Source: Pseudoruegeria aquimaris
GTDB lineage: Bacteria; Pseudomonadota; Alphaproteobacteria; Rhodobacterales; Rhodobacteraceae
DNA: 63,881 nucleotides
Direction of reading: 5' to 3'
Assembly (NCBI RefSeq): GCF_900172235.1
Contig: NZ_FWFQ01000021.1
Span: 1-63,881 of the forward strand
How positions within the stretch are numbered: the stretch's first letter is position 1; every line of letters begins with the position of its first letter. The notes below the pieces were generated by a model, which saw only the letters and a program-made list of their open reading frames with translations, did no database searches and was not told where the DNA came from. The position numbers and the translations under genes were made by a program. This document shows positions 1-8,473 of the stretch, piece after piece.

Positions 1-97
<97 letters not shown>

Positions 98-163
98 TAA
101 TAAAAAGCCACTAACTCTCAATACGATACAACAGCACCTCGTGATCACAACCGATCACTCTGG

Positions 164-240
<77 letters not shown>

Positions 241-241
241 A

Positions 242-274
242 AAAAAGCCGCCACTAAGGCGGCTTTTTGGTTTT
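242..274 (+). terminator. Rho-independent terminator of the rrn operon
   Basis: A perfect 11-bp stem (AAAAAGCCGCC / GGCGGCTTTTT) with the 5-nt loop actaa, followed by GGTTTT. It begins right after the CCA of tRNA-fMet. The A-run on the left arm could let it also serve transcripts arriving from the minus-strand gene at 306. Confidence 0.93.
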
Positions 275-305
275 GGGTGAAAGTTCCGGGAACAGACCAA
301 ACATC

Positions 306-1343
306 TCAAGCTGCGCGGCGGGGGCTCCGCTTCTGCGGCGGTTGTTCGGGCAGGAATTCATCGACAACAAGGTAGGCCAGGATCACGAAACCGGCCGCTG
401 CCGCGATCTGGGCGACGCGGGCGAGGCTTTTGACGTCCGCCTCGTCGGAGAAGGGGGCTATGGAGCCGCCGTACACCACCAGAACGGTGGTGATTGCGGA
501 ACCGGCCGCCGGGGCGAGCGGGTGCGATGACTTTCCGAGCGCGCCCATGGCCGCGCAGAGCAGTGCGATCAGGAGGATGGCGGTGATCGCGGAGGGGGCG
601 ATCACGTTGATCTCGTAGAAGATCATGGCCAGCCCGGCGCCCAGAAGGTTCGCCGTCAGCATGCCTTTCGCAACCGTTTTCCCTGCCGAAGGCATGGCGG
701 CGAGCTGCTGGCTCAGCAGGGCGACGAAGAAGAGAACCAGCAGCGCCGAGGATTCCGACAGGAAGAAGAGGATGGCGAAAGGCACCGTGACCATCGTCAT
801 GCGCAGCAGGCGCCGTTTCGGATCGAACGCCTGGGCCGCCCCGCCGGCCGGCCCCTCCGCCATTTCGGAGCGCTGCGCAGGGGGCGCGGGGATGAGCGTG
901 AAGCAGAGCGCGGACGCAAAGCCCGCGATCAGCAGGTTGGCCGGGACCCATGTGACGAGCGCGAGGGCGAGTTCCTCGGACTGGACGATGATGTTGGGCA
1001 CCATCATCGCCGCCATCAGCGCGAGCACGCCCGGCAGGATCCCGGCTCCGGCGATCGTCCAGCTGAAGGAGAGCATGATCGCGATGGCGACCATCGCGAG
1101 GAAGACCACGGGATAGGGCACCAGCAGCGAAAACAGGATCCATGAGCCGAGCATCGCGCCGATCGCGAAGGCGAAGAGCTTGAGCGAAACCTTTACCGGA
1201 AGCGCGGCCGGGGCCTGCAGGAACAGCGTGGTGAAAACGGCGGCAAGGAAGGCCATCGGCCAATCCATCAGGATGCCGAGGCCGAACACGGCCGAGGTGC
1301 CGAGCATCTGCCGCCAGATCGCGCGCTTGTCCTCAATAGGCAT
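306..1343 (-). CDS. DUF2955 family inner-membrane protein
   Basis: A 345-aa hydrophobic protein with about ten predicted membrane segments in two halves (roughly residues 15-165 and 185-335), split by a short cytoplasmic linker with PAPPAQRSEMAEG. The layout resembles DUF2955/FUSC-type transporter subunits. It overlaps the upstream HlyD gene by 11 bp, so the two are probably translated together. DUF2955 proteins commonly pair with HlyD adaptors and are thought to form efflux pumps like AaeAB; the substrate cannot be read from sequence. Confidence 0.82.
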   Translation of the reverse strand: MPIEDKRAIWRQMLGTSAVFGLGILMDWPMAFLAAVFTTLFLQAPAALPVKVSLKLFAFAIGAMLGSWILFSLLVPYPVVFLAMVAIAIMLSFSWTIAGAGILPGVLALMAAMMVPNIIVQSEELALALVTWVPANLLIAGFASALCFTLIPAPPAQRSEMAEGPAGGAAQAFDPKRRLLRMTMVTVPFAILFFLSESSALLVLFFVALLSQQLAAMPSAGKTVAKGMLTANLLGAGLAMIFYEINVIAPSAITAILLIALLCAAMGALGKSSHPLAPAAGSAITTVLVVYGGSIAPFSDEADVKSLARVAQIAAAAGFVILAYLVVDEFLPEQPPQKRSPRRAA

Positions 1344-2397
1344 AGGAGAGAAATGCTGCCGCGCGGATGTACATTCGGCCGATGAAATTCATGAAGCCAC
1401 TGTCCGTCGGATAGAGGATCACGTCGGCCTGGCCGTTGAGCTGGAAGCGCAGATCGTCTTCGAGGCTGCCGGCCTCGTAGCCCGGCAGAACGATCCGGAC
1501 CGGGAAACGCTCCGGCTCGCGCAGGAAGCCCGTGGTGGAGGGGGCGCTGGCGAGGGCGCCGGGCGCATCGGAGCCTGTGACGGACACGGCGGCGCTGAAG
1601 CTTTCGACCTGCCCTGTCAGCACCCGGCCCGGGTGCATGTTAAGCACCACCTCGGCCGGTGAGCCCACCTGCGCAAGGCCGATGTTGTTCTCGGTCAGGT
1701 AGGCCTCGATCCAGATGTCCGTGGCGTCCAGCAGGGTCACGAGATCGCTGCCCGCCCGGGCGTAGGTGCCCGGAGCGATCAGCAGGTTGGATACGAGGCC
1801 GCGCGCGGGGGCCTTGAGTTCGGTGCGTTCGAGGTTGAGATCCGCCTCCGCGAGCGCGGCCAGAGCGCGCTGTATCTTGGCGTTCTCCGCGCCTTCCTTG
1901 CCAAGGCGCTGCTTGGCGCGCTCCAGATCGGCCTGCGCGTTTTCGAGGGCGGCTTCGGCCTCCGTCAGCTTGCCGCGGGCCTCGTCGGCCTTGGCCACCG
2001 TCACGAGCCCCTTCTTCTCGAGCGCGAAGATGCGCTCGCTCTGAAGGCGTTGCGTGTCCAGATCGCTCTGGGCCCGCGCGAGCTTGGCCTGGGCGCCGCT
2101 CACTTCGGCCGAAGAGGCGCCCACGTCCTGCGTGGCGGATGCGAGATCGGCTTCGGCCTTGTCGCGGTCGATCTGGTAGGGGCGGGGATCGATGCGCAGC
2201 AGCACGTCGCCTGCCTCCACCACCTGGCCGTTTTCCACCAGCACTTCCACGACCGTTCCCGTCACCTCGGGAACGATGCTCGTGGCGACGGCCTTGACGC
2301 GCGCATTGCCGGTGATCGGGGTCATGCGGTCGGCGGCGATATACCAGGCCAGGAAGAGCGCAAGGATGGCGACGGTTGTCCAGATCGTGCGTTTCAT
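1333..2397 (-). CDS. HlyD/EmrA-family efflux adaptor (membrane fusion protein)
   Basis: A 354-aa periplasmic adaptor. One N-terminal membrane anchor (residues ~5-22) is followed by a lipoyl/barrel-sandwich half (VVEVLVENGQVVEAGDVLL), a long coiled-coil hairpin (residues ~80-175, rich in A/E/K/Q), then the second lipoyl half and a beta-barrel (IWIEAYLTENNI, PAEVVLNMHPG). It overlaps the upstream gene by 4 bp (ATGA) and the downstream DUF2955 gene by 11 bp. It presumably links the DUF2955 protein to an outer-membrane channel encoded elsewhere. Confidence 0.9.
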   Translation of the reverse strand: MKRTIWTTVAILALFLAWYIAADRMTPITGNARVKAVATSIVPEVTGTVVEVLVENGQVVEAGDVLLRIDPRPYQIDRDKAEADLASATQDVGASSAEVSGAQAKLARAQSDLDTQRLQSERIFALEKKGLVTVAKADEARGKLTEAEAALENAQADLERAKQRLGKEGAENAKIQRALAALAEADLNLERTELKAPARGLVSNLLIAPGTYARAGSDLVTLLDATDIWIEAYLTENNIGLAQVGSPAEVVLNMHPGRVLTGQVESFSAAVSVTGSDAPGALASAPSTTGFLREPERFPVRIVLPGYEAGSLEDDLRFQLNGQADVILYPTDSGFMNFIGRMYIRAAAFLSYAY

Positions 2398-3512
2398 GAG
2401 GCTTCGCCCGCGTTGGAGCCTTCATCGCCGGCGTCTTCTGCGCCGTCGGGATCGGCCTCGATCCAGACGGTGAACAGTTCGTAGAACACCGCGAACAGGA
2501 CAGGCCCCATGAAGATGCCGATCAACCCGTAGGCCATGACGCCGCCCAATACGCCGATCAGGATGACGAGCATCGGGGTCTGAAGCCCCTGGGAGATGAA
2601 GATCGGGCGCAGGAAGCTGTCCATGATCATGGTCGGGATCGCGAGGATCGTGAAGGCCAGTGCCATGCCGCCCGACATCGAACTCCACGCGTAGATGATC
2701 ACGGGGATCAGCACGAGGCCGGGGCCGATCTGCACGATGGAGAGGATCAGGCTGATGAAGGCCAGCGTGGTTGCGGAGCCGATGCCGAAGAGCTTGAGAA
2801 GCAGCCAGACGACGAAGGCCTGGATGGCGGCCACGCCGACGACGCCCTTCATCACGTTCTGGATCGTGGCCCCCGCCATCAGCACGAATTCCCCGCCCCG
2901 CGGGGCGAAGATCCGGTTGGCGAATTTCTGGACACCCACCACCAGTTTCGGCCCCGGCGCGAGCAGGGCGCCCATGATGATGGCCGCAAGGGCCAGCCCC
3001 AGCAGCCCGAGACCGATGCCGAGCGCCTTGCCGAACAGCGCGCTGGTGATGTCGAGGATCGGCTTGCTGTATTTGACGATCGCCACGTCGAGGTTCTGGT
3101 TGAAGAGCAGCCAGACCTCCTTGATCTGCGGCCCGGCGAGCGGGAAATCGTCGAGCCCCTCGGGCGGTGGCGGCAGGTTGAGCTTGCCGGCGGCGAGTTG
3201 CTCGGTGAATTCCGCTCCGAGCGATGCGAAGCCGGAGACGGCCGAAGCGATGGGGCCGAGCGTCAACGCCAGCCCGATGAGCACGAGGAGCGTCGCGGCA
3301 AGGGATTTCCGGCCGCCGAGCAAGGCCTGAAGCTTGTTGAAGATCGGGTAGATCGCGACGCAGAGGATCACGGCCCAGATGAACACGCTGGCCAGCGGGG
3401 TGACCATCACGATGGCGCTGTAGATGAACAGCCCGAGGAACATCAGCCGTATGGCGAGATCCACCACCTTTGACTCCTGGCTGGCCTGCCCCGCTTGGTT
3501 CTGGTCCGTCAT
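2394..3512 (-). CDS. AI-2E family transporter (PF01594-type permease)
   Basis: A 372-aa membrane protein with the AI-2E/YdiK-like layout: an N-terminal TM pair (residues ~15-60), a further TM, a soluble stretch containing PPPPEGLDDFPLAGPQI, then a cluster of five TMs ending FMGPVLFAVFYELF. The start at 3512 is chosen for the upstream GGAAGGGAA ribosome-binding site; the open frame continues ~96 codons upstream without family-like sequence. Family members export small molecules or exchange ions, and the specificity is unknown here. It heads the operon with the HlyD and DUF2955 genes. Confidence 0.88.
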   Translation of the reverse strand: MTDQNQAGQASQESKVVDLAIRLMFLGLFIYSAIVMVTPLASVFIWAVILCVAIYPIFNKLQALLGGRKSLAATLLVLIGLALTLGPIASAVSGFASLGAEFTEQLAAGKLNLPPPPEGLDDFPLAGPQIKEVWLLFNQNLDVAIVKYSKPILDITSALFGKALGIGLGLLGLALAAIIMGALLAPGPKLVVGVQKFANRIFAPRGGEFVLMAGATIQNVMKGVVGVAAIQAFVVWLLLKLFGIGSATTLAFISLILSIVQIGPGLVLIPVIIYAWSSMSGGMALAFTILAIPTMIMDSFLRPIFISQGLQTPMLVILIGVLGGVMAYGLIGIFMGPVLFAVFYELFTVWIEADPDGAEDAGDEGSNAGEAS

Positions 3513-3609
3513 GCGTTTCCCTTCCTCTTCCCTTTGCCCCGTCCGCCCGGTGCCGGCGGAACCCTTTAGTTCCGCCCCGCAGGCCCGGCCGTTCAGGGTA
3601 TTTTGCGTT

Positions 3610-3960
3610 TCAGCGGCGGCCCCTTCTTCCCGGAGCAGCTTCCCGGTCTTTCCTGTATTGCGTGAGAATGGCGTCGGCGATGGTGGAGACCATGGCGACG
3701 AAGACGCCGAGCCCGACCACGAGGTAGCCGATGGTGAATATCTTGCCGAAGGCCGTCTCGGGGGAGAGATCCCCGAACCCGACCGTGGAGACGGCGACAA
3801 CCGAGAAATATACGGAATCCAGCCACGACCACCCTTCGACGAAGCGGTAGACGATCGAGGCCCAGATGACGATGGCGGCCGTCAAGGCCAGCACGCTGCG
3901 CACCCGGCCATCGCTCAGTGCCGCGGCGATCGCGCGCAGCACTTCCCTCAGCGAGGCCAT
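3610..3960 (-). CDS. Small two-TM potassium channel protein
   Basis: 116 aa with two membrane helices (residues ~22-42 and ~74-96) around a pore loop carrying the K+ selectivity filter TVGFGD (residues 59-64). There is no RCK/TrkA-N regulatory domain: the protein ends in a short basic tail. It resembles minimal Ion_trans_2 channels and would be expected to assemble as a tetramer in the inner membrane. It sits 97 bp upstream of the AI-2E gene on the same strand; a functional link is not evident. GAGGGAGGAAAAC precedes the ATG. Confidence 0.9.
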   Translation of the reverse strand: MASLREVLRAIAAALSDGRVRSVLALTAAIVIWASIVYRFVEGWSWLDSVYFSVVAVSTVGFGDLSPETAFGKIFTIGYLVVGLGVFVAMVSTIADAILTQYRKDREAAPGRRGRR

Positions 3961-4156
3961 GTTTTCCTCCCTCTTTCTGTGAGGTTAGCCCAAACGGCAC
4001 TTTCTGGGAACCTATTGATTGCAAGCACTCCGGCGTAGCGGCGCGGGCGATATGCCGGAGTCGCGTGCGCGCCGGGTGCCGGCGCTTTGTGAATAGCTGC
4101 CTTCGGCGGCGGCAAAGGCTTGCGCCACCCATCCGGCGGGTAGCCGCTTGCGGGCA

Positions 4157-5164
4157 TCACAAGAGCGCTTCGATGCGGGCGAGGGTCGCCTCGCTGACGG
4201 CCACGCCCGCCCTGCCGGCGGCCGCGCGCTTGGCTCTGCGCCCGTCGCCGGGGAGCCGCGCGCCGCCCTGCGCATGGACGGCGCCGGCAAGCTCGGCGAT
4301 GGCGGCATCGAAGGCGCCTGCCGCCGTGGAGGCCGGATCGATGGCGATGAAGCACTGGCCTGTCCGCGGCGGGCCACCCAGCGTGCCGGAGAACGGCGAG
4401 GCGTTGATGCCGAGGCTCGCACCCGTCAGGGCCGCGGCCATGATCTCCACCATCAGGGCGACGCCGACGCCCTTGTATCCGCCCGATGGCGCCATGGAGC
4501 CCTTCAGCCCCACCTCCGGGTCGGTGGTGGGGCTGCCGTCCGGGGCGAGCGCCCAGCCTTCCGGGATCGGCCTGCCTTCGCGCGCATGTTTCATCACCTC
4601 GCTCTTGGCGATGGTGCTGGCGCTCTGGTCGATCAGGATGGCCGCTTCGCCGCCGGGGCCGGGGGCGGCGATGGAAAAGGGGTTCGTGCCGACGACGGGC
4701 GTTGCGCCGCCCGAGGGTGCGATGGATGCCGGTGCGTTGGTGAAGCCAAGGCCGAGAAGCCCCGCCTCGGCGAGCCGGCGGGTGTGGTATCCGAGCACGC
4801 CGCAGTTGTAGCTGTTGCGGATGGCCAGCACCGCGACGCCCTGCGCGCGCGCAGCCGGGACAAGCGAGGCGAAACCGAGGTCGATGGCCGGGTGGGCGAA
4901 GCCTGTGGCGGCGTCCACCGCGATCACGCCCGGTTTGGGGCGTGACAGAAGCGGAGAGGCGGTGCCGTCGACCTTCCCACATTGCACGTGCTCGCAGTAG
5001 ATCGGGATGTAGGCCAGCCCGTGGCTGGCGATGCCATCGGCCTCGGTGGCGGCTGTGGCCCGGGCCAGCGGGCGGGCGTTGGCCTCGGAGGTGCCCGCCG
5101 CGACGAGGGCGCGGAAGGACAGCTCTTCGATCTCGTCGAGGGACAGGATGCGCGTATCGGACAT
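4157..5164 (-). CDS. Ldh2/MdhL-type malate/lactate dehydrogenase family oxidoreductase
   Basis: A 335-aa NAD(P)-dependent 2-hydroxyacid (or cyclic imine) oxidoreductase of the Ldh2 fold. Family marks are the N-terminal helix (LSLDEIEELSFRALVAAGTSEANA), DGIASHGLAYIP with the conserved SHG, the GFTNAPASIAPSGGATPVVGTNPFSIAAP segment, and GYKGVGVALMVEI. This fold includes malate, ureidoglycolate, sulfolactate and pyrroline/piperideine-2-carboxylate reductases, so the substrate is open. It is the last gene of the LysR-linked operon, 12 bp after the DUF3726 gene. The 196 bp to the channel gene carry no gene I can see. Confidence 0.88.
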   Translation of the reverse strand: MSDTRILSLDEIEELSFRALVAAGTSEANARPLARATAATEADGIASHGLAYIPIYCEHVQCGKVDGTASPLLSRPKPGVIAVDAATGFAHPAIDLGFASLVPAARAQGVAVLAIRNSYNCGVLGYHTRRLAEAGLLGLGFTNAPASIAPSGGATPVVGTNPFSIAAPGPGGEAAILIDQSASTIAKSEVMKHAREGRPIPEGWALAPDGSPTTDPEVGLKGSMAPSGGYKGVGVALMVEIMAAALTGASLGINASPFSGTLGGPPRTGQCFIAIDPASTAAGAFDAAIAELAGAVHAQGGARLPGDGRRAKRAAAGRAGVAVSEATLARIEALL

Positions 5165-5176
5165 TGGGGGCCTCTT

Positions 5177-5806
5177 TCAGTCGTTGTCGAAAAGCCCGGC
5201 GCCCGCGCCGCGGCGGCGGGAGTCTTCGGTGGCCGGGGCATAGGTGCGGTGGGCGAATGCGTTGAGGCTTTCCCATGCCTCGGGCGCGGGGTGGGCGCGG
5301 CTCTGGAGCGGGCGCGGCGCTCGCGGCGCACCGCCCCGTGCGATGACGGCGCCTTGGGCCACTTCCGGAAAACCCTCCGGAGCGTCAAGCCGGTGGCCAT
5401 CGGTGCGTATGGTGAGCCTGTCGATCTCAAGCGTGACCGCACTGTGCAACCGGCGCGCCGCACAGGCCGCAAATGGCAGTAGCAAAAGCGGCTCGTAGAC
5501 CTCTTTCATGGCAATCGGGCCTTCTTCCAGCAGAAAGGCCGCATCCGATAGGAGCGGCCCGGCGCTGAGCGGGCAGAGGCCATCATCGCTTTCCCAGGTG
5601 CGGTCGGTGCTGCCGGGGCGGTGCGCCTGAGGGGCTTCCTGCAGGCCCTGCTCAAGAAGGCGGGCGAGGGCGGCGCAGCCGTCCAGGCCTTGCGCGCATA
5701 GCCAGCGCGCCGCCTTGCCCGCTTCCTCGGCCTGCCCCCAGGTATAGCCCGCCCCGCGCGCGGCCCGCCTGGCCAGCGCCTCCACCTCGTTCAGCGAGAC
5801 GCTCAT
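5177..5806 (-). CDS. DUF3726 domain protein
   Basis: A 209-aa soluble protein I match to DUF3726, a family of unknown function in Rhodobacterales and Rhizobiales. It starts SLNEVEALARRAARGAGYTWGQAEEAGKAARWL, a helical pattern, and has a short hydrophobic patch EPLLLLPFAACAARR. No catalytic motif is visible. Its start overlaps the stop of the 562-aa gene by 4 bp, so the two are probably translationally coupled and may work as a pair. Small size suggests an accessory subunit. Confidence 0.8.
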   Translation of the reverse strand: MSVSLNEVEALARRAARGAGYTWGQAEEAGKAARWLCAQGLDGCAALARLLEQGLQEAPQAHRPGSTDRTWESDDGLCPLSAGPLLSDAAFLLEEGPIAMKEVYEPLLLLPFAACAARRLHSAVTLEIDRLTIRTDGHRLDAPEGFPEVAQGAVIARGGAPRAPRPLQSRAHPAPEAWESLNAFAHRTYAPATEDSRRRGAGAGLFDND

Positions 5807-7491
5807 GCCTCCCCGCCGGGATAGATCCAGAAATCGGCGTTCTCATCGCACAGGTCATCGGGGTAGGGGGCGCCGGCGAACATGCAGATGCGCACCCAGC
5901 GATCGGAGCGCGGATCGAAATGCGTGGCGCCGAAGAACGAAAGCTTCGCGCGCAGCATGTCGATGGGCAGAACCTCGGCGCTGATCGTGTTGTCCCGGAT
6001 TTCGCTGTAGGGCGCCGTCCGTGCCATCTGGGCCCGGCGGACGGTATGGCGGTGTTCGGGGTGGCGCAGCAGGAACTCGGCCACGGTCCGCGCGTCGCTC
6101 CAGCCTTCCAGCGCCGCGAAGGCAGCGGCGGCGTCGCGCGCCGGGGCGAGCGGCTGTTCGTATGGTTCGATGGGTTCCTCGAAACGCTCGCCGAGGCGCG
6201 GCTCCAGCTTCTCCTCGGAAACATACCACGCCCGCGCACAGTTCTCCGGGGCGGACCAGTCCAGCTTGAGCGCCCATCCGTAGGTGTCCCGGATCGCCTG
6301 CCGCACCTGCGCAACCGTCATCCGGCCGTCGATCACGATGGCTTCCGCCCGGCTGTCAGCCATGCAGCAGGCCAGCCCGTCCACCAGATCGCCGTAGGGC
6401 TCCAGGATCAGGGAGGCCAGAAGCTCCTGCCCCTCTTCGCTGAGCGCGGTTTCCGACCAGTGGATCAGCGCGTTCCAAGGACGCGTGCCGGAGAGGCCAC
6501 CGGTATCGAGATGGGCCGAGATCGCTTCCAGATCAGCCTCCAGCCTTCGCAGCTTCTCAACCTGAAGGGGGTGTTGCGAATGCCAGCCGGACATCGCCTT
6601 GCGGCTGCGCCGGAACATCTCGTGAAACAGGGCCACTTCCGACATGCTGGCGGTTTCCAGTGAACGCACGCGGGCGATGGCCTCTTCGCGGGCCATGATC
6701 CAGTTATTGAAAAGCACCGGGTGATTGACGAGGAAGGGGGCCATGCCGAGGCCGGTGGAATTGCCGATCCCCAGCCGGCGGGCGAGGCCGGCATCCAGCT
6801 TGGCGGCCCGCGCCCCGCCTTTCACCCGGGCCATGTGCTCCACGAGGTCGCGCACGAAGGCGCGCGTCAGGTAGACCGAGAGCATTTCCACCTGGAAGGG
6901 CGCTTGCAGTTCGGGCCGGTCGGCCACGGCCTCGCGATCCGCCGCGCCGAACTTTCCGGAGCCGTAGACCGCCGTGGTGCGCATCAGGTAGCCGACCTGC
7001 CGGATCTGGGCGGGATCCGGCTGCCGCCCGGCGGCAAGCGCTTCGACGGTATGCTCCCAAAGGCGCACCGAGCGGTTGGCGCGGGAGAGCGAAAGCTCCC
7101 GTTCGCTCACGCGCCCGGCCTCCTGCAGGGGCACGTTCTGCGCGAGGCGCGCGGTGTCGGCCTCGGTGGGAATGCCGTCAAAGAGCGCGAAGGTGGCATC
7201 CCAGGCCTCGGCGATCACCCTGTCGGAGCGTTTCTCGGGCGGCAGGTCGTGGGCGAATGCCACGAGAGAATAGGCGCGCTCGGGGCCCTGTGCGGTGTAG
7301 ACCGCCGTGCCCACACCCCGAGCGTCGATGTCGAAGCGAGGCCGGGAGAAGGCCCAGGCTTCCCGCGCCATGCGGCGGGTGAGCTGGCGCATGAAGCTCA
7401 GGCGGCACTGGTGGAGGGAGCCCAGCCGGGACAGGCGCATGACGGTGGCCGGAGCGCGCCGTTCGATCCCTGCCTGCGCCCGTTCCGCCAT
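5803..7491 (-). CDS. Conserved protein of unknown function, 562 aa
   Basis: A soluble protein I cannot assign to a named family. It has an Arg-rich start (VMRLSRLGSLHQCRLSFMRQLTRRMAR), a Y/G-rich motif YLMRTTAVYGSGKFG near residue 170, a glycine-rich motif GIGNSTGLGMAPFLVNHP near residue 250, a helical middle, and a C-terminal segment ending DENADFWIYPGG. There is no signal peptide or TM. It lies between the M19-like gene (4-bp gap) and the DUF3726 gene (4-bp overlap), which suggests an enzyme of the same pathway. It is real on length, coupling and protein-like composition. Confidence 0.8.
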   Translation of the reverse strand: MAERAQAGIERRAPATVMRLSRLGSLHQCRLSFMRQLTRRMAREAWAFSRPRFDIDARGVGTAVYTAQGPERAYSLVAFAHDLPPEKRSDRVIAEAWDATFALFDGIPTEADTARLAQNVPLQEAGRVSERELSLSRANRSVRLWEHTVEALAAGRQPDPAQIRQVGYLMRTTAVYGSGKFGAADREAVADRPELQAPFQVEMLSVYLTRAFVRDLVEHMARVKGGARAAKLDAGLARRLGIGNSTGLGMAPFLVNHPVLFNNWIMAREEAIARVRSLETASMSEVALFHEMFRRSRKAMSGWHSQHPLQVEKLRRLEADLEAISAHLDTGGLSGTRPWNALIHWSETALSEEGQELLASLILEPYGDLVDGLACCMADSRAEAIVIDGRMTVAQVRQAIRDTYGWALKLDWSAPENCARAWYVSEEKLEPRLGERFEEPIEPYEQPLAPARDAAAAFAALEGWSDARTVAEFLLRHPEHRHTVRRAQMARTAPYSEIRDNTISAEVLPIDMLRAKLSFFGATHFDPRSDRWVRICMFAGAPYPDDLCDENADFWIYPGGEA

Positions 7492-7495
7492 CCCG

Positions 7496-8473
7496 TTACC
7501 CCGCCGCCGGCCCGAAATTCGCGGCGAAGAACCGATACCAGTTCCCGCCCATGATCCCGTCCACCTCCTCGGCGTTCAGGCCGGTCGCGCGCAGCCCCTG
7601 CTCAATGGTGTCGAAATCGCGGTTGTCGCGGAACCATGCGGGCATCGGCGGAAAGCCCGGCGCGCTGGCGGAGCCTTCGCCGTAATCGATCTGCTTGCTC
7701 CAGCGGCCCACGCGCATCCATTCCACCACGCTGTCGGGCTGATCCTGGCACAGGTCCGTGCCCAGCCCCAGATGCTCGGGCCCGTAGCGCTCCGCGGTGC
7801 GCGCGATCATCTCGCAGAAGCTTTCCAAGGTGCAGTCCGATTTGTCCTTCAGGTGATGAGGATAGACCGAAAACCCGAGCATCCCACCGTTTTCCGTCAC
7901 CGCCCGGATCACTGCGTCGCGCTTGTTGCGCAGGGCAGGGGCCCAGGCGTGGGGGTTGGCATGGGTGATCGCGATCGGGCGCTCCGAGATCTCCGCCGCC
8001 TCGATGGTGGAGCGGTCCGCCGAATGGCTCATGTCCACCACGAGGCCGACGCGGTTCATCTCGCGGATCACCTGGCGCCCCATGCGGGTGATGCCGGCGT
8101 CCTCGGCCTCGTAGCAGCCCGTCGCCAGCAGGGACTGGTTGTTGTAGGTCAGCTGCATGAAGCGCGCGCCGAGCGTGTGCACGATCTCCACCAGCCCGAT
8201 GTCGTCTTCGATGGGCGAGGGGTTCTGGAAGCCGAAGAACACCGCCGTGCGCCCGGTTTCGCGCGCATGGTCGATGTCGCTGGCCTGCAAGCCCTTCATG
8301 ATGAGATCCGGGTATTGCTCGAACCACCGGTTCCATTTCTCGAAGTTCAGGACGGTTTCCCGGAAATTCTCGTGGTAGGCGATGGTGACGTGGATCGCGT
8401 CCACCCGGCCCTCGCGCAGCTGGCGGAAGATCTTCTCGGACCAGTTGGCATATTGCAGCCCGTCGATCCGCAT
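7496..8473 (-). CDS. M19 (renal dipeptidase) family protein with altered metal site
   Basis: A 325-aa TIM-barrel protein of the M19 membrane-dipeptidase family. The two second-site histidines are present 21 residues apart, H150 (VVDMSH) and H171 (AITH), as in human DPEP1. The first-site HxD after DG is replaced by L6-Q7-Y8 (IDGLQYANWS), the bridging Glu position reads Q83 (GFQNPSPI) and the LTH catalytic His is Y110 (LTYNN). GTDL retains an Asp. There is no signal peptide, so it is cytoplasmic. Ordinary dipeptidase activity is doubtful; another hydrolase or decarboxylase role is likelier. It is coupled to the ALDH (1-bp overlap). Confidence 0.85.
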   Translation of the reverse strand: MRIDGLQYANWSEKIFRQLREGRVDAIHVTIAYHENFRETVLNFEKWNRWFEQYPDLIMKGLQASDIDHARETGRTAVFFGFQNPSPIEDDIGLVEIVHTLGARFMQLTYNNQSLLATGCYEAEDAGITRMGRQVIREMNRVGLVVDMSHSADRSTIEAAEISERPIAITHANPHAWAPALRNKRDAVIRAVTENGGMLGFSVYPHHLKDKSDCTLESFCEMIARTAERYGPEHLGLGTDLCQDQPDSVVEWMRVGRWSKQIDYGEGSASAPGFPPMPAWFRDNRDFDTIEQGLRATGLNAEEVDGIMGGNWYRFFAANFGPAAG

